A DNA stretch of 13,255 nt from contig JBILNK010000120.1 of assembly GCA_044375105.1 (NCBI GenBank), positions 1 to 13,255 of the forward strand. The letters run 5' to 3'. The stretch is from JBIKLM01 sp044375105 (GTDB lineage: Bacteria; Planctomycetota; UBA1135; GCA-002686595). The notes beneath the pieces were generated by a model, which did not search any database, was not told the origin of the DNA, and saw only the letters and a program-made list of their open reading frames with translations. This document shows positions 1-6,748 of the stretch, piece after piece; the stretch's first letter is position 1; each line of letters starts with the position of its first letter. Made by a program: the position numbers and the translations under genes.

Positions 1-85
1 CTACGAGAGCGTCGACCGCGAGACCGAACGCGAGCTGGTCGCCATGGCCAGGAAGCGTTTCCTCCCCAAGGAAGCCAAGAGCTAG
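1..85 (+). CDS. 3' end of an unidentified protein (partial)
   Basis: Only the last 27 codons are present, read in the frame beginning at base 2 and ending in TAG at 83-85. The visible peptide is very hydrophilic, with alternating acidic and basic residues (YESVDRETERELVAMARKRF, then LPKEAKS). That is consistent with a C-terminal amphipathic helix and a short basic tail. Codon use is GC-rich in third positions and the stop is followed within three bases by a stable hairpin, which supports a real gene end. I do not recognise the family from so short a tail. It converges on the remnant at 210-1081. Confidence 0.6.
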   Translation, partial: YESVDRETERELVAMARKRFLPKEAKS

Positions 86-87
86 GG

Positions 88-103
88 CGCGGCTTCGGCC
101 GCG
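88..103 (+). terminator. UUCG-tetraloop hairpin just after the first stop codon
   Basis: CGCGGC-TTCG-GCCGCG forms a perfect 6-bp stem with the exceptionally stable C(UUCG)G tetraloop, starting two bases after the TAG at 83-85. No T-run follows, so this is a terminator or 3'-end stabiliser candidate rather than a textbook Rho-independent terminator. Confidence 0.5.
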
Positions 104-125
104 GGAAGTCTGCGGACTGGATGGA

Positions 126-166
126 GCCAGGAGGAGCGGCGCTGACCAGCGCGAGCACCTCCTGGC
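126..166. terminator. Two-tier inverted repeat between convergent gene ends
   Basis: An outer 9-bp stem (GCCAGGAGG at 126-134 with its complement at 158-166) encloses an inner 5-bp stem (GCGCT/AGCGC, 139-143/148-152) with loop GACC. The outer arm pairs without mismatch. It lies midway between the plus-strand stop at 85 and the minus-strand stop at 210, where a bidirectional terminator would sit. There is no T-tract on either side. Confidence 0.45.
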
Positions 167-209
167 GCCAAGAGGCGAAGGGAGGGTTCGCAGGGGCGCG
201 GGCGGGAAC

Positions 210-1081
210 TCAGGGAGCTGCGTTGATCGTGAGGGGCTCGGGGCCGGTCAGGGTGAAGCTGCCCTGGAGCGGCGGGCTGGTGGCGAGCTGGAAGCGGTAG
301 GCGCCGAGGGGCAGGCGCGGGGCGATCAGGCGGCCTTGGTCATCGGTCAGGGTCGGGCAATCGGCCAGCCAGCCGCGGTCGATGGCGCTTTGGATGGCGA
401 GGCCGGAGGGCAGGTGCTCGAGCTGCACGGGGGCGCTCTGCACGGGCTGGCCCGTGGGATCGACGAAGTGCAGCGCGGCGTTGGTGTAGGGATGCAGGTT
501 GAGTTCGATCGGGTCCGTGGCCAGCCAGTGGTCGGTGGGCTGGGCGGTCTGATCGGCGCGGATCGGCAGATGCTGGCCGGTGTGCAGCTCGACGCGGTAG
601 GCACCGGCGCCGAGAACGGTGAACTCGACCAGGCCCTGGTCGTTGCCGCGGGTCTCGCGGATCAGGAAGGCGCCGTCTCGGGAATAGAGCAGGGCGAACA
701 CGCCGGGCACGGGCTGGCCCTGGCTGCTGGCGACGACTTGCAGCGAGGCGGCTGCGCCGACCAACACACGGTAGGGCGACGCGGCCGCGGCGATGTCGCG
801 GTCGGAGATGCTGGGCAGCCAGGTGCCATCGGGGAGCAGCAGATGGATGCCGAAGGCCTCGCCCTCCGGGACCGTCAGGCGCAGCAGGCCGTCGGCGTCG
901 CTCTGCGCGGAGCCGCCGGAATTCGTGGCGGAACCGGAGCGCAAGGCCTGAGAATAGGCGACCACGCCGGGAACGGGTCGACCCTCCAGGTCGACGCAGA
1001 GCAGCTGCGCTTGCTGGCCCGTGCTGCGCAGCTCGAGGATCTGCTCGCCGGAGGGGACAGCGGGCGGGTGCCGAGCCGCCT
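210..1081 (-). pseudogene. 5'-truncated remnant of a protein with tandem beta-sandwich (carboxypeptidase-regulatory-like) repeats
   Basis: The minus frame reads as real protein for about 290 residues up to its stop at 210. It contains three similar units of about 85-95 residues. Each begins near a D/S/P-x-G-x-PV turn (EGRPVPGV, QGQPVPGV, TGQPVQSA) and ends in strand-rich sequence such as GAYRVEL or GAYRFQL. This spacing is typical of carboxypeptidase regulatory-like/Ig-like domains in secreted proteins. No signal peptide or credible start codon precedes the first unit. Upstream of about 1081 the frame becomes arginine-rich nonsense while the other frame turns into an AMP-ligase slice, so the N-terminal part has been lost. 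An automatic caller could extend it to 1325, but residues before about 1081 would be spurious. The function of the parent protein is unknown; it was probably exported and may have been a multi-domain surface or peptidase-associated protein. Confidence 0.6.
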
Positions 1082-1474
1082 CAAGGAAGACAGGTCCACC
1101 CCGGCAGGTTTTTCTTCTTTGAACCGCTTGGTCATGAAGTGGAAGGCCAAGTTGGGATGCCAGTACACGGTGGCTCTGTACTTGGTGATCGCGTGGAGGA
1201 CGACGCTTAGCCGGGCGACCAAGTGGACCGGCGAACTCGAGATGAAGGGAGCGCCGAGCACCAGCAAGCAGATGCCGTTGCAGACCAGGCCCCAGTCGTG
1301 GCAGAGCGGGACCTAAGTAATCCAAATGCCCTTATCGGTCATCAAGGATAAATCACAGAAACCGCGACACTCGTTCGAGACCATACGGTGAGACAGCGCC
1401 GCGCTCTTCTGTAGACCGGTGCTGCCAGAAGAATACTGAATGCAGCTCGTATCCTCCGGGTCAACGGCGATCGA
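1082..1474 (-). pseudogene. Fragment of an acyl-CoA synthetase / AMP-dependent ligase with in-frame stop
   Basis: A single minus frame from 1474 to 1082 encodes about 130 residues matching the core of ANL adenylating enzymes. In order it has the P-loop region CIQYSSGSTGLQKSA, then a segment equivalent to WLPLYHDMGL that here reads WIT-stop-VPLCHDWGL, then GAPFISSSPVH, the motif AITKYRATVYWHPNLAF and the turn VDLSSLR. The stop is TAG at 1315-1313 and sits where the family has Leu, so one TTG-to-TAG change explains it. The N-terminal half, the rest of the adenylate-forming domain and the C-terminal lid are all missing, and homology ends abruptly on both sides. Base composition is clearly lower in GC than in the neighbours (TTTTTCTTCTTTG, TAAATCACAG). 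I read it as a foreign or relocated scrap, not an active gene. The subfamily (fatty acyl-CoA synthetase versus fatty acyl-AMP ligase) cannot be resolved. Confidence 0.8.
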
Positions 1475-1875
1475 GCGGCTGGATGCGCGCCGAAACGGAG
1501 CCCCCCCCGGCGAAAAGCCGCATCCAGCGACCGATCGCCTGTGCCTCACAGGGGTCGAGTCTCGCGGGAATCGAGGCTCGAACGGATGCTCGCGGCCCGA
1601 AACGCCTGCGGCCGAAGGAGGCGACGAGCTCAGCGATCCCCTCGCTGGCAGGGCTCCACGAGAGTGCCCTCCGCCAAGCGAGCCGCGCGCATGGGCGACG
1701 CGGGGCGGAGAGAACCGCGTCGGCCAGCCGCCCGCTGCTGGCGTTTCTAAATCCCGGATCGGTGGATTCAGGCGATCTGAATCGGGCGCTGGACGGCCTC
1801 TGGATCGAGGCAAGCCCTAGCCGCTCCCCCATCCTGGGCAGCCGGCCTACGACGGCCGAGCAGGACCGAGGGCCG
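1475..1875. other. Gene-free stretch between the AMP-ligase fragment and the sulfatase
   Basis: About 400 bases with several overlapping open frames but no recognisable domain, no Shine-Dalgarno and a third-position GC bias weaker than in the real genes here. A small hairpin (CGGCC at 1843-1847 with GGCCG at 1854-1858) lies about 20 bases past the sulfatase stop and could help end that transcript, but it is weak and lacks a T-run. The region may be further decayed sequence belonging to the adjacent remnants. Confidence 0.5.
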
Positions 1876-3363
1876 CTAATTGTCCGAGGGCTCCGTCCGG
1901 GCCGGAGGCTGCTGATCCCGGTCGATGTAGCCCAGGACTTGCATCTGGAGGAACGTCTCGTCGCTCATCTGCTCCTCCTGGGCACGCATGGGCAAGCGAA
2001 CCAACTTCGCCAGGCGCTGCTCGAGCTCTTTGCGCAAGGCCGCCAATCGTACGGGCTGCTCGCTGGATAAGTCGTGGGCCTCAGCGGGGTCCACGCTCAA
2101 GTTGAACAGGCTGTAGCGGGAGGTCTCGTGATGAGCGATCAGCTTCCAGCCATCGAGCACCAAGGCCGTTTCGCGATCGCCCCGACGCCCCTTCATGGGC
2201 CGATCGACTTCCTCGCGCATACTCAGGCTGCCACGCAACCCAAGACCCCCACCCTCAATCAAGGGCCAGAGCGAACGCCCCTCCCAGAAGTCCAAGGGCT
2301 CGACCCCGAGGATCTCCGCAAGGGTCGGGGCGATGTCGATCAACTGAACTGGTTCCTGGCTACGCCGAGCGGCACCCGCTTGACCTGGAATCCGAATCAC
2401 CATGGGCACTCGCACCAGCTCGTCGTAAAGCGATTGGCCATGACCCAAGTGACCGTGCTCGAGGAACTCCTCCCCGTGGTCGGCGACCAGCACGAACACC
2501 GTATCCTCCCATTCCCCGCGGGCCTTCAGGTAATCGATCAAGCGACCCAAGTCGCGGTCGGCCTCGAGCACGTCGCCGTCGTACAACGAAGCCACGTCGA
2601 AAACGCCTCGGCTCTCGAATTCCGCTAGCGGGCCGGCCAGCGCTGGATCGCCCGGAGCCGGTTCGCCCCGCTCCCGCCGTCGCAAGACTCCGCCGAACCG
2701 CGAGCAATCCTGGTTGAGCTGCTCAACCCGATCCGCGTCGACGGGGTGCCAGGTGGTGTTGTTGACCGCCAGGTACGGGTCATGGGGTTCGAGCTGGTGG
2801 ACATATAGGAAAAACGGCGCCTCCCCGTCGAAAGCTTCGAGAATGTCGTACAACGGCCGCTCCTTTGCAAAGGCCGGACCGGACTCGACGGGTGGAAGCT
2901 GGTAGAAGGCGTCATAGCCTTCGGCCAAGCCGGCGTTGCGGCCACCCAGTCCGTTGGTCACGAAGCCCATCGTGTGGTAGCCGTGCTCTTTGATGAACTC
3001 GACGAAGGTCATCACCGAGCGGTCCAAGGTGTGCACACCGCTGAGGACGCCGTGCGTCGAGGGGTACGTCGAAGTGAATAGGCTCACGGTCGACGGCAGG
3101 GTCCAGGGCGCTTGCGAGCGGGCCTGATCGAAAACCCACGACTCCAGTGCCAAGGCCTCCATCCGCGGAGTGGTCGGCCGGCCGTATCCGTAGAGAGAGG
3201 TGTGATCGGCACGCAGGGTGTCGATCAGGTAGATCACGAGATTGGGGCGCCGGTTCTGGAGTTTGGGTGCGGCCGGTCGATCCTCCGCACCCGGCGAACA
3301 GGCAAAGCACAGCAGGCCGACGGCCGCAGCGAGGGCACTGCACGGGACGGAGCGCGGGGGCAT
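1876..3363 (-). CDS. Sulfatase-superfamily hydrolase, probable lipoprotein, Thr at the catalytic position
   Basis: A 495-residue protein of the alkaline phosphatase/sulfatase fold. It opens with an arginine-containing n-region, a hydrophobic stretch and Cys22 in a lipobox-like CFAC-S context, suggesting export and lipid attachment; the lipobox is imperfect. Core motifs follow: NLVIYLIDTLRADH (about 41-54, Asp48 a likely metal ligand), APWTLPSTVSLFTS (85-98), HQLEPHDPY (189-197) and VADHGEEFLEHGHLGHG (293-309, Asp295/His296 likely ligands). The position that is Cys or Ser in formylglycine sulfatases (C/S-x-P-S-R) is Thr88 in TLPST. Classical formylglycine chemistry is therefore not expected, and a Thr nucleophile, as in related phospho- or phosphoethanolamine-transferring members, is possible. 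The substrate is unknown. The start is ATG 3363, with no good Shine-Dalgarno. The length is normal for the family and no break is seen. It appears monocistronic. Confidence 0.88.
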   Translation of the reverse strand: MPPRSVPCSALAAAVGLLCFACSPGAEDRPAAPKLQNRRPNLVIYLIDTLRADHTSLYGYGRPTTPRMEALALESWVFDQARSQAPWTLPSTVSLFTSTYPSTHGVLSGVHTLDRSVMTFVEFIKEHGYHTMGFVTNGLGGRNAGLAEGYDAFYQLPPVESGPAFAKERPLYDILEAFDGEAPFFLYVHQLEPHDPYLAVNNTTWHPVDADRVEQLNQDCSRFGGVLRRRERGEPAPGDPALAGPLAEFESRGVFDVASLYDGDVLEADRDLGRLIDYLKARGEWEDTVFVLVADHGEEFLEHGHLGHGQSLYDELVRVPMVIRIPGQAGAARRSQEPVQLIDIAPTLAEILGVEPLDFWEGRSLWPLIEGGGLGLRGSLSMREEVDRPMKGRRGDRETALVLDGWKLIAHHETSRYSLFNLSVDPAEAHDLSSEQPVRLAALRKELEQRLAKLVRLPMRAQEEQMSDETFLQMQVLGYIDRDQQPPARTEPSDN

Positions 3364-4214
3364 GATTTCTTGAGCCTATTTGGGTGCCGGCGCCACAGGG
3401 AGAGCCGCGCCGGAGACCTAGCGGTCACCGGTTCCGGCCCGTCCGCAGCCTGGAACGGTCCTGTTATTGTAAACTGGCTATGTCTTGGGGGAGTCCTGGG
3501 GGGATCCTGAAGGCCTGCTGGGTACGGCTCTGCTCCTGGCTATCGAGCGTGGGGGTCCGCGCGCCCCGTCCAGGGCCTTGGCAAGGCCGTGTGCCTTGGT
3601 TCCGTGGGCATCCCGAAGCTCCAGCGCGGCTCGTCGCCCACACGAACCCCGGAAGCCTCGAACGCCCTCGGGGCCGGGTGCCATCGACTTCATGAGGCGA
3701 CGGGTCTGCGGCGGACAGGCTGGGCGACGCCGGAGGGCGCTGGCTCGGGAGGAGGATGGGTTGGAGGGAGTTGGAGTTGGAAATGGCTGCGCTCGAACGC
3801 TGTGCGCTCGCGACAGAGGGGCGAGCGGCAGCCCGGCGACAGGCTTCGCGTGCTCCGGAGCTGCCCGTGTTCGTGCGCGCGGCGCCGTGGATCCCGGCCC
3901 CCGGGAGCGAGTCTTCGGCGGCTCGAAGAGCCCCGCTCCGATGGGAGCCCGCCACTGGGGCCGTGCACCCGCTGCTTCTCGGAGCCCCGACTCCCCAGGA
4001 ACGCTTGGGGCTGCGCGACGGCACGCCAACGGCGGCGCCAAGGGCCGGATGCGGGGCCGAGTCCCCGAGCGCTCCCCGAAAGGCCGCAAAGCACCGGGAA
4101 AGCACGGCCAACGAGGACACGGCAGGCGAGGCGACCTGCGGACTTTCAGCACCTGCATTGACAGACTCGGTGGATCTGGTCCGGTTCCCCCTGGGCCCGC
4201 ACTCCGGCATCGCG
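3364..4214. other. Gene-free GC-rich stretch upstream of the sulfatase
   Basis: About 850 bases in which every frame is open for long distances only because stop codons are rare at this GC. Translations are rich in Arg, Ala, Gly, Pro and Ser with no recognisable motif, and no start has a Shine-Dalgarno. The only structured element noted is a short perfect inverted repeat, GGCCTT-GGC-AAGGCC at 3574-3588. The stretch probably contains the decayed 3' side of the pseudogene at 4215-4767 plus other eroded sequence. Confidence 0.5.
3466..3471 (-). promoter_or_regulatory. Candidate -10 element upstream of the sulfatase gene
   Basis: A local AT-rich island (3461-3476) carries TACAAT on the minus strand, one mismatch from the TATAAT consensus, about 100 bases upstream of the sulfatase ATG. 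No good -35 hexamer lies 16-18 bases further upstream, so this is a weak prediction resting on composition and the -10 match. Confidence 0.22.
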
Positions 4215-4767
4215 AACCCGTTCTGGAATCGCCGCGCCGCACGCCCGGCTCCAGCCGGTTTTGCGTCAAGGCCGCGATGCGCCAGTGTTCCATGGGCAGG
4301 CGGAGCAGCTCCCCCAGCATGCCGAATTCGATCGCGTCGTGGGGATCGAGCGGGTCGCCGGCCAATGCCTGATCCGTGTAGGCCGCCAGCAGATCGGCGA
4401 TCGCCTCGCCGATGCAGCGTTCGAGAAATGCCGCCGCCCGGCCGGCCCGCGGCGTACCGCCGGCGCGCACCCGAAAGGCCACGCGCGCCGCGCTCTGGCG
4501 TCACAGGAAATGCGGATGCCGCACCCGGCTCTGGGCCGCCAAACGGTGCACGCCGCGCACGCGCAGCTCGAGCGGATCGCCGTCCAGCAGATCCTCCATC
4601 AGCTCCAACGTGCCCCCGTTCCGCTGCGCCGCGCGCCTCAAGGCCTCCAGCCATTGCGGCCCCTTGGCGCAGGGCCCCCGCCCCGAACGCAGTTGCTGCA
4701 CCCATTCGAGCGCCGCCAAATTCGACGACGCAGGTTCTGGTCTGGGCGGCAGGTTCCCCGGATCCAT
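4215..4767 (-). pseudogene. Decayed gene of unknown function with one in-frame TGA
   Basis: From ATG 4767 one minus frame shows strong GC third-position bias and plausible helical protein (NLAALEWVQQLRS, PQWLEALRRAAQRN, ELMEDLLDGDPLELRVRGVH, then ERCIGEAIADLLAAY, DAIEFGMLGELLRLPMEHWR). It is interrupted by TGA at 4503-4501. The frame is unchanged on both sides and codon bias resumes immediately, so a single CGA(Arg)-to-TGA change is the simplest explanation. Coding character fades after about 4215 without a clean end, so the 3' side is probably also lost. I do not recognise the family. The product would be a small, mostly helical cytosolic-looking protein without signal peptide or membrane segment. 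The downstream piece could in principle restart at GTG 4482 but has no Shine-Dalgarno. An alternative reading is that this is a chance open frame, but the matching codon bias on both sides of the stop argues against that. Confidence 0.45.
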
Positions 4768-5248
4768 GCATGAACAGTTGCTGAGCTGCCGACGCCCTGT
4801 CGATCCCTGCTTTACAGGAGCGCTCCAAGAGCTCCCGTTCCAGCCAAAAATTCCAAGGAGGGAAAAATGTGACATCTACACCACTCTTACAACGCGGCGA
4901 CCCAGCGGACCCTGCTGGCCGGGTCGGTCGCGGACCCGCCCGATCCGACGGCGAATCGCCCGAGTCGCCGATCGGCCGCGGAGGAAGAGGGCACGGCTGG
5001 GGGGGCTGCTCGGGCAAGGGGGGCTGAGACGCGCCGGGAACGACCAGGCAGGATCGTGCGGAGGGACCCCTTGGGGCTCGGCGGCGGGGCGGGACGGGGG
5101 TCTGACCGGCCGGGGCCTTCGGAAGCTGGCAGGTCCCCGGATGCGGGCGGGCACCGGGGTTGCCCAGGTTCTGCGAAACCGGGGCGGGGGCCACCGGTTG
5201 AGGGCGGATCGTTCAGACTGGAAGCTGCCCGACGAACCTTCGCCCCCT
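4768..5248. other. Intergenic leader region upstream of the esterase
   Basis: About 480 bases with no recognisable protein. The left third holds an AT-richer patch (about 4838-4895) unlike the surroundings, containing a strong Shine-Dalgarno and start-stop (separate entry). A perfect 10-bp palindrome GGAGCGCTCC lies at 4817-4826. An imperfect stem (CCGAT 4940-4944 plus CGGCGA 4949-4954, pairing with TCGCCG 4965-4970 plus ATCGG 4971-4975) follows. These elements could form a 5' leader for the esterase, but no convincing promoter hexamers were found. Confidence 0.4.
4855..4872 (+). promoter_or_regulatory. Strong ribosome binding site followed by AUG-UGA start-stop
   Basis: AAGGAGG (4855-4861) sits five bases upstream of ATG 4867-4869, which is immediately followed by TGA 4870-4872. 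The same ribosome site is seven bases from an overlapping GTG at 4869 that opens a 52-codon Gly-rich frame ending at 5027. This is one of the better Shine-Dalgarno matches in the window, yet it drives no recognisable gene. It could be a start-stop regulatory element, the start of a lost gene, or the start of a small unknown protein. Confidence 0.35.
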
Positions 5249-6571
5249 ATGCCTCAACTTCGGAACTGCGGATTGGCTGCGATCGCCCTGACTTGGATGT
5301 CGACCTCCGGGTTGGCTTGGCAGTGGGCGACGCCCCCGGCTCCTACGCCGCTGGCGCAGCAGTACAGCTTTCAGAGCGCGGCGGCGGGGGCGACGGTCAC
5401 CTACCACGCCATGCTGCCGGCGGGTTATGGGGAGCAGGTAGGGCGGCGTTATCCGGTGCTGTATTGGCTGCACGGCAGCGGCTCGGCGATCGCCGGGATC
5501 CCGACGGTCTGCCAGTGGTTCAGCGCGCAGATGGCCCAGGGCAAGCTGCCGCCCGCAATCGTCGTGTTCCCCAACGGGATGCCCTACGGGATGTGGACGG
5601 ATTCCAAGGACGGCAGCGTGCCCATGGAGACGGTGGTGATCGACGAGCTGCTGCCGGAGGTCGATGGCCGCTTCAGGACGATCCCCAACCGCCAGGGCCG
5701 GATCCTGGAGGGCTTCAGCATGGGCGGCTATGGGGCCGCGCGCCTGGGGTTCGAGCACCACGGGCTGTTCGGCGGGGTTTCGATGCTCGGCGCGGGCCCC
5801 TTGCAGCTCGACTTTTTGACCGCTCCCCTGGGCACCAGCATCCCGCTGGAGCTGCGCCTGCAGATCTACGAAGACGTCTGGGGCAGCGATCCCGCCTACT
5901 TCGTGGCCCAAAGCCCCTGGGTGCGCGCCCAGCAGCACGCGGCGACCCTGGTGGCGCTCGGACAGCGCATCCGGCAGAGCGTCGGCCAGCTGGACTTCAC
6001 GGCGCCCGATAATCTGGTTTTCGAAGCCCATTTGACCGGCTTGGGCATTCCGCACGGGTTCTCTTATCCGCCGGGCATCGCCCACGAGGCGCCGGCGCTG
6101 CTGCAGCACCTGGCCGCCGTCGACCCAAACTTCTACACGCTTCAATTCGGGCCCTTGAGCCCCGGCGGCGCGGCGATCGAGGTGCTGAGCGGCTGCCAGC
6201 CCAAGAACATCCAACTGGCGGCGGCCGGGGGAGCCGCGAAAATCGGCGCGAACCTGTCGCTGTCCGTGGCCGCGCCGGCCCAGCCGGTCGGGCTGGCGTC
6301 GCTATTCCTGGGGCTGCCTGGCGCTGGGCCGGGAGGCTGCGGGCTGTTCCTGGATGGCATCGGGGAGCTGCTGCTGGCTCTGGATCCGCAGCCGCTGCTG
6401 TTCGCGCAGGTGCCGCTGGCGGCGGGGCAGGCGGCCTTCGTGGTGCCGGTCGCCCAGAAGCCGGCCTGGATCGGCCTCGAGGTCGGGCTGCAGGCGGCGG
6501 TCGTGGGCAGCGGGCCCGCCGGGCTCGAGGTCGGGCTCTCCAATGGCCTGGCGCTGCGGATCGGGCAGTGA
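5249..6571 (+). CDS. Secreted alpha/beta-hydrolase (esterase D-like) with C-terminal accessory domain
   Basis: A 440-residue protein. Residues 1 to about 25 form a signal peptide (MPQLRN, then a hydrophobic core ending TSGLAW), predicting export. Residues about 40-290 are an esterase D/feruloyl-esterase-like alpha/beta-hydrolase. They include YPVLYWLHGSGS with the His-Gly oxyanion segment at 75-76, the Gly-x-Ser-x-Gly nucleophile elbow EGFSMGGYGA (Ser157), and late candidate acid and His residues (Asp254, and His269 or His279). The substrate is not evident; simple acyl esters are typical for the family. Residues about 300-440 are a separate, hydrophobic, beta-rich domain with two Gly-Cys sites (LSGCQP, GGCGLFLD) ending SNGLALRIG. 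It resembles C-terminal domains I recall on exported planctomycete-type proteins. ATG 5249 is chosen because it gives a good signal peptide. The frame stays open far upstream but that part is not protein-like. No Shine-Dalgarno is visible. Confidence 0.87.
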   Translation: MPQLRNCGLAAIALTWMSTSGLAWQWATPPAPTPLAQQYSFQSAAAGATVTYHAMLPAGYGEQVGRRYPVLYWLHGSGSAIAGIPTVCQWFSAQMAQGKLPPAIVVFPNGMPYGMWTDSKDGSVPMETVVIDELLPEVDGRFRTIPNRQGRILEGFSMGGYGAARLGFEHHGLFGGVSMLGAGPLQLDFLTAPLGTSIPLELRLQIYEDVWGSDPAYFVAQSPWVRAQQHAATLVALGQRIRQSVGQLDFTAPDNLVFEAHLTGLGIPHGFSYPPGIAHEAPALLQHLAAVDPNFYTLQFGPLSPGGAAIEVLSGCQPKNIQLAAAGGAAKIGANLSLSVAAPAQPVGLASLFLGLPGAGPGGCGLFLDGIGELLLALDPQPLLFAQVPLAAGQAAFVVPVAQKPAWIGLEVGLQAAVVGSGPAGLEVGLSNGLALRIGQ

Positions 6572-6590
6572 GCCGCCAAGGCGATCGGTA

Positions 6591-6609
6591 GGGGCCGGCG
6601 GCGGGCCCC
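6591..6609 (+). terminator. GC hairpin after the esterase gene
   Basis: GGGGCC (6591-6596) and GGCCCC (6604-6609) form a 6-bp stem with a 7-base loop, 20 bases after the esterase stop. No T-run follows. Further GC-rich inverted repeats (for example CCGCGG at 6686-6691 and 6700-6705) lie between here and pntAA, so the 177-base gap is highly structured. Confidence 0.35.
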
Positions 6610-6748
6610 GGCGAGCGCCGCGCGGCCGGTTGGGCAGCCGAGCAACGCCGCGGCGCTGCCGAGCGCTCGGATCCACTCCGAAGGGCCGCGGTTTGGGGCC
6701 CGCGGAGGCGCGGGGCAAGGCACAATGGCCGGCCTTCCCTCACGCATC

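Noticed and set aside
210..1325. One continuous 371-residue minus-strand protein
   Set aside because: Residues upstream of about 1081 are arginine-rich with no protein character, and another frame there clearly encodes the AMP-ligase slice, so only the part from 1081 to 210 is kept, as a remnant.
1461..1832. A 123-residue minus frame that looks partly protein-like
   Set aside because: Its third-position GC is lower than in the real genes, it has no ribosome site or recognisable motif, and it overlaps the start of the AMP-ligase fragment in another frame.
3480..3695. Small plus frame starting at the AT-rich island upstream of the sulfatase
   Set aside because: No Shine-Dalgarno, no codon bias and no motif; the AT-rich island is better explained as a minus-strand promoter candidate.
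4501..4503. TGA in the unknown gene as a selenocysteine codon
   Set aside because: Nothing in the context resembles a redox motif, no SECIS-like hairpin is evident just downstream, and a CGA-to-TGA nonsense change is simpler.
3464..5194. A 576-residue minus-strand open frame
   Set aside because: Low-complexity Arg/Ala/Gly/Ser/Pro translation without motifs, no Shine-Dalgarno, and weaker codon bias than the competing frame at 4215-4767. High GC alone explains the absence of stops.
4412..5248. Long N-terminal extension of the esterase (start at 4412)
   Set aside because: The extension is not protein-like, and ATG 5249 places a proper signal peptide at the N-terminus.
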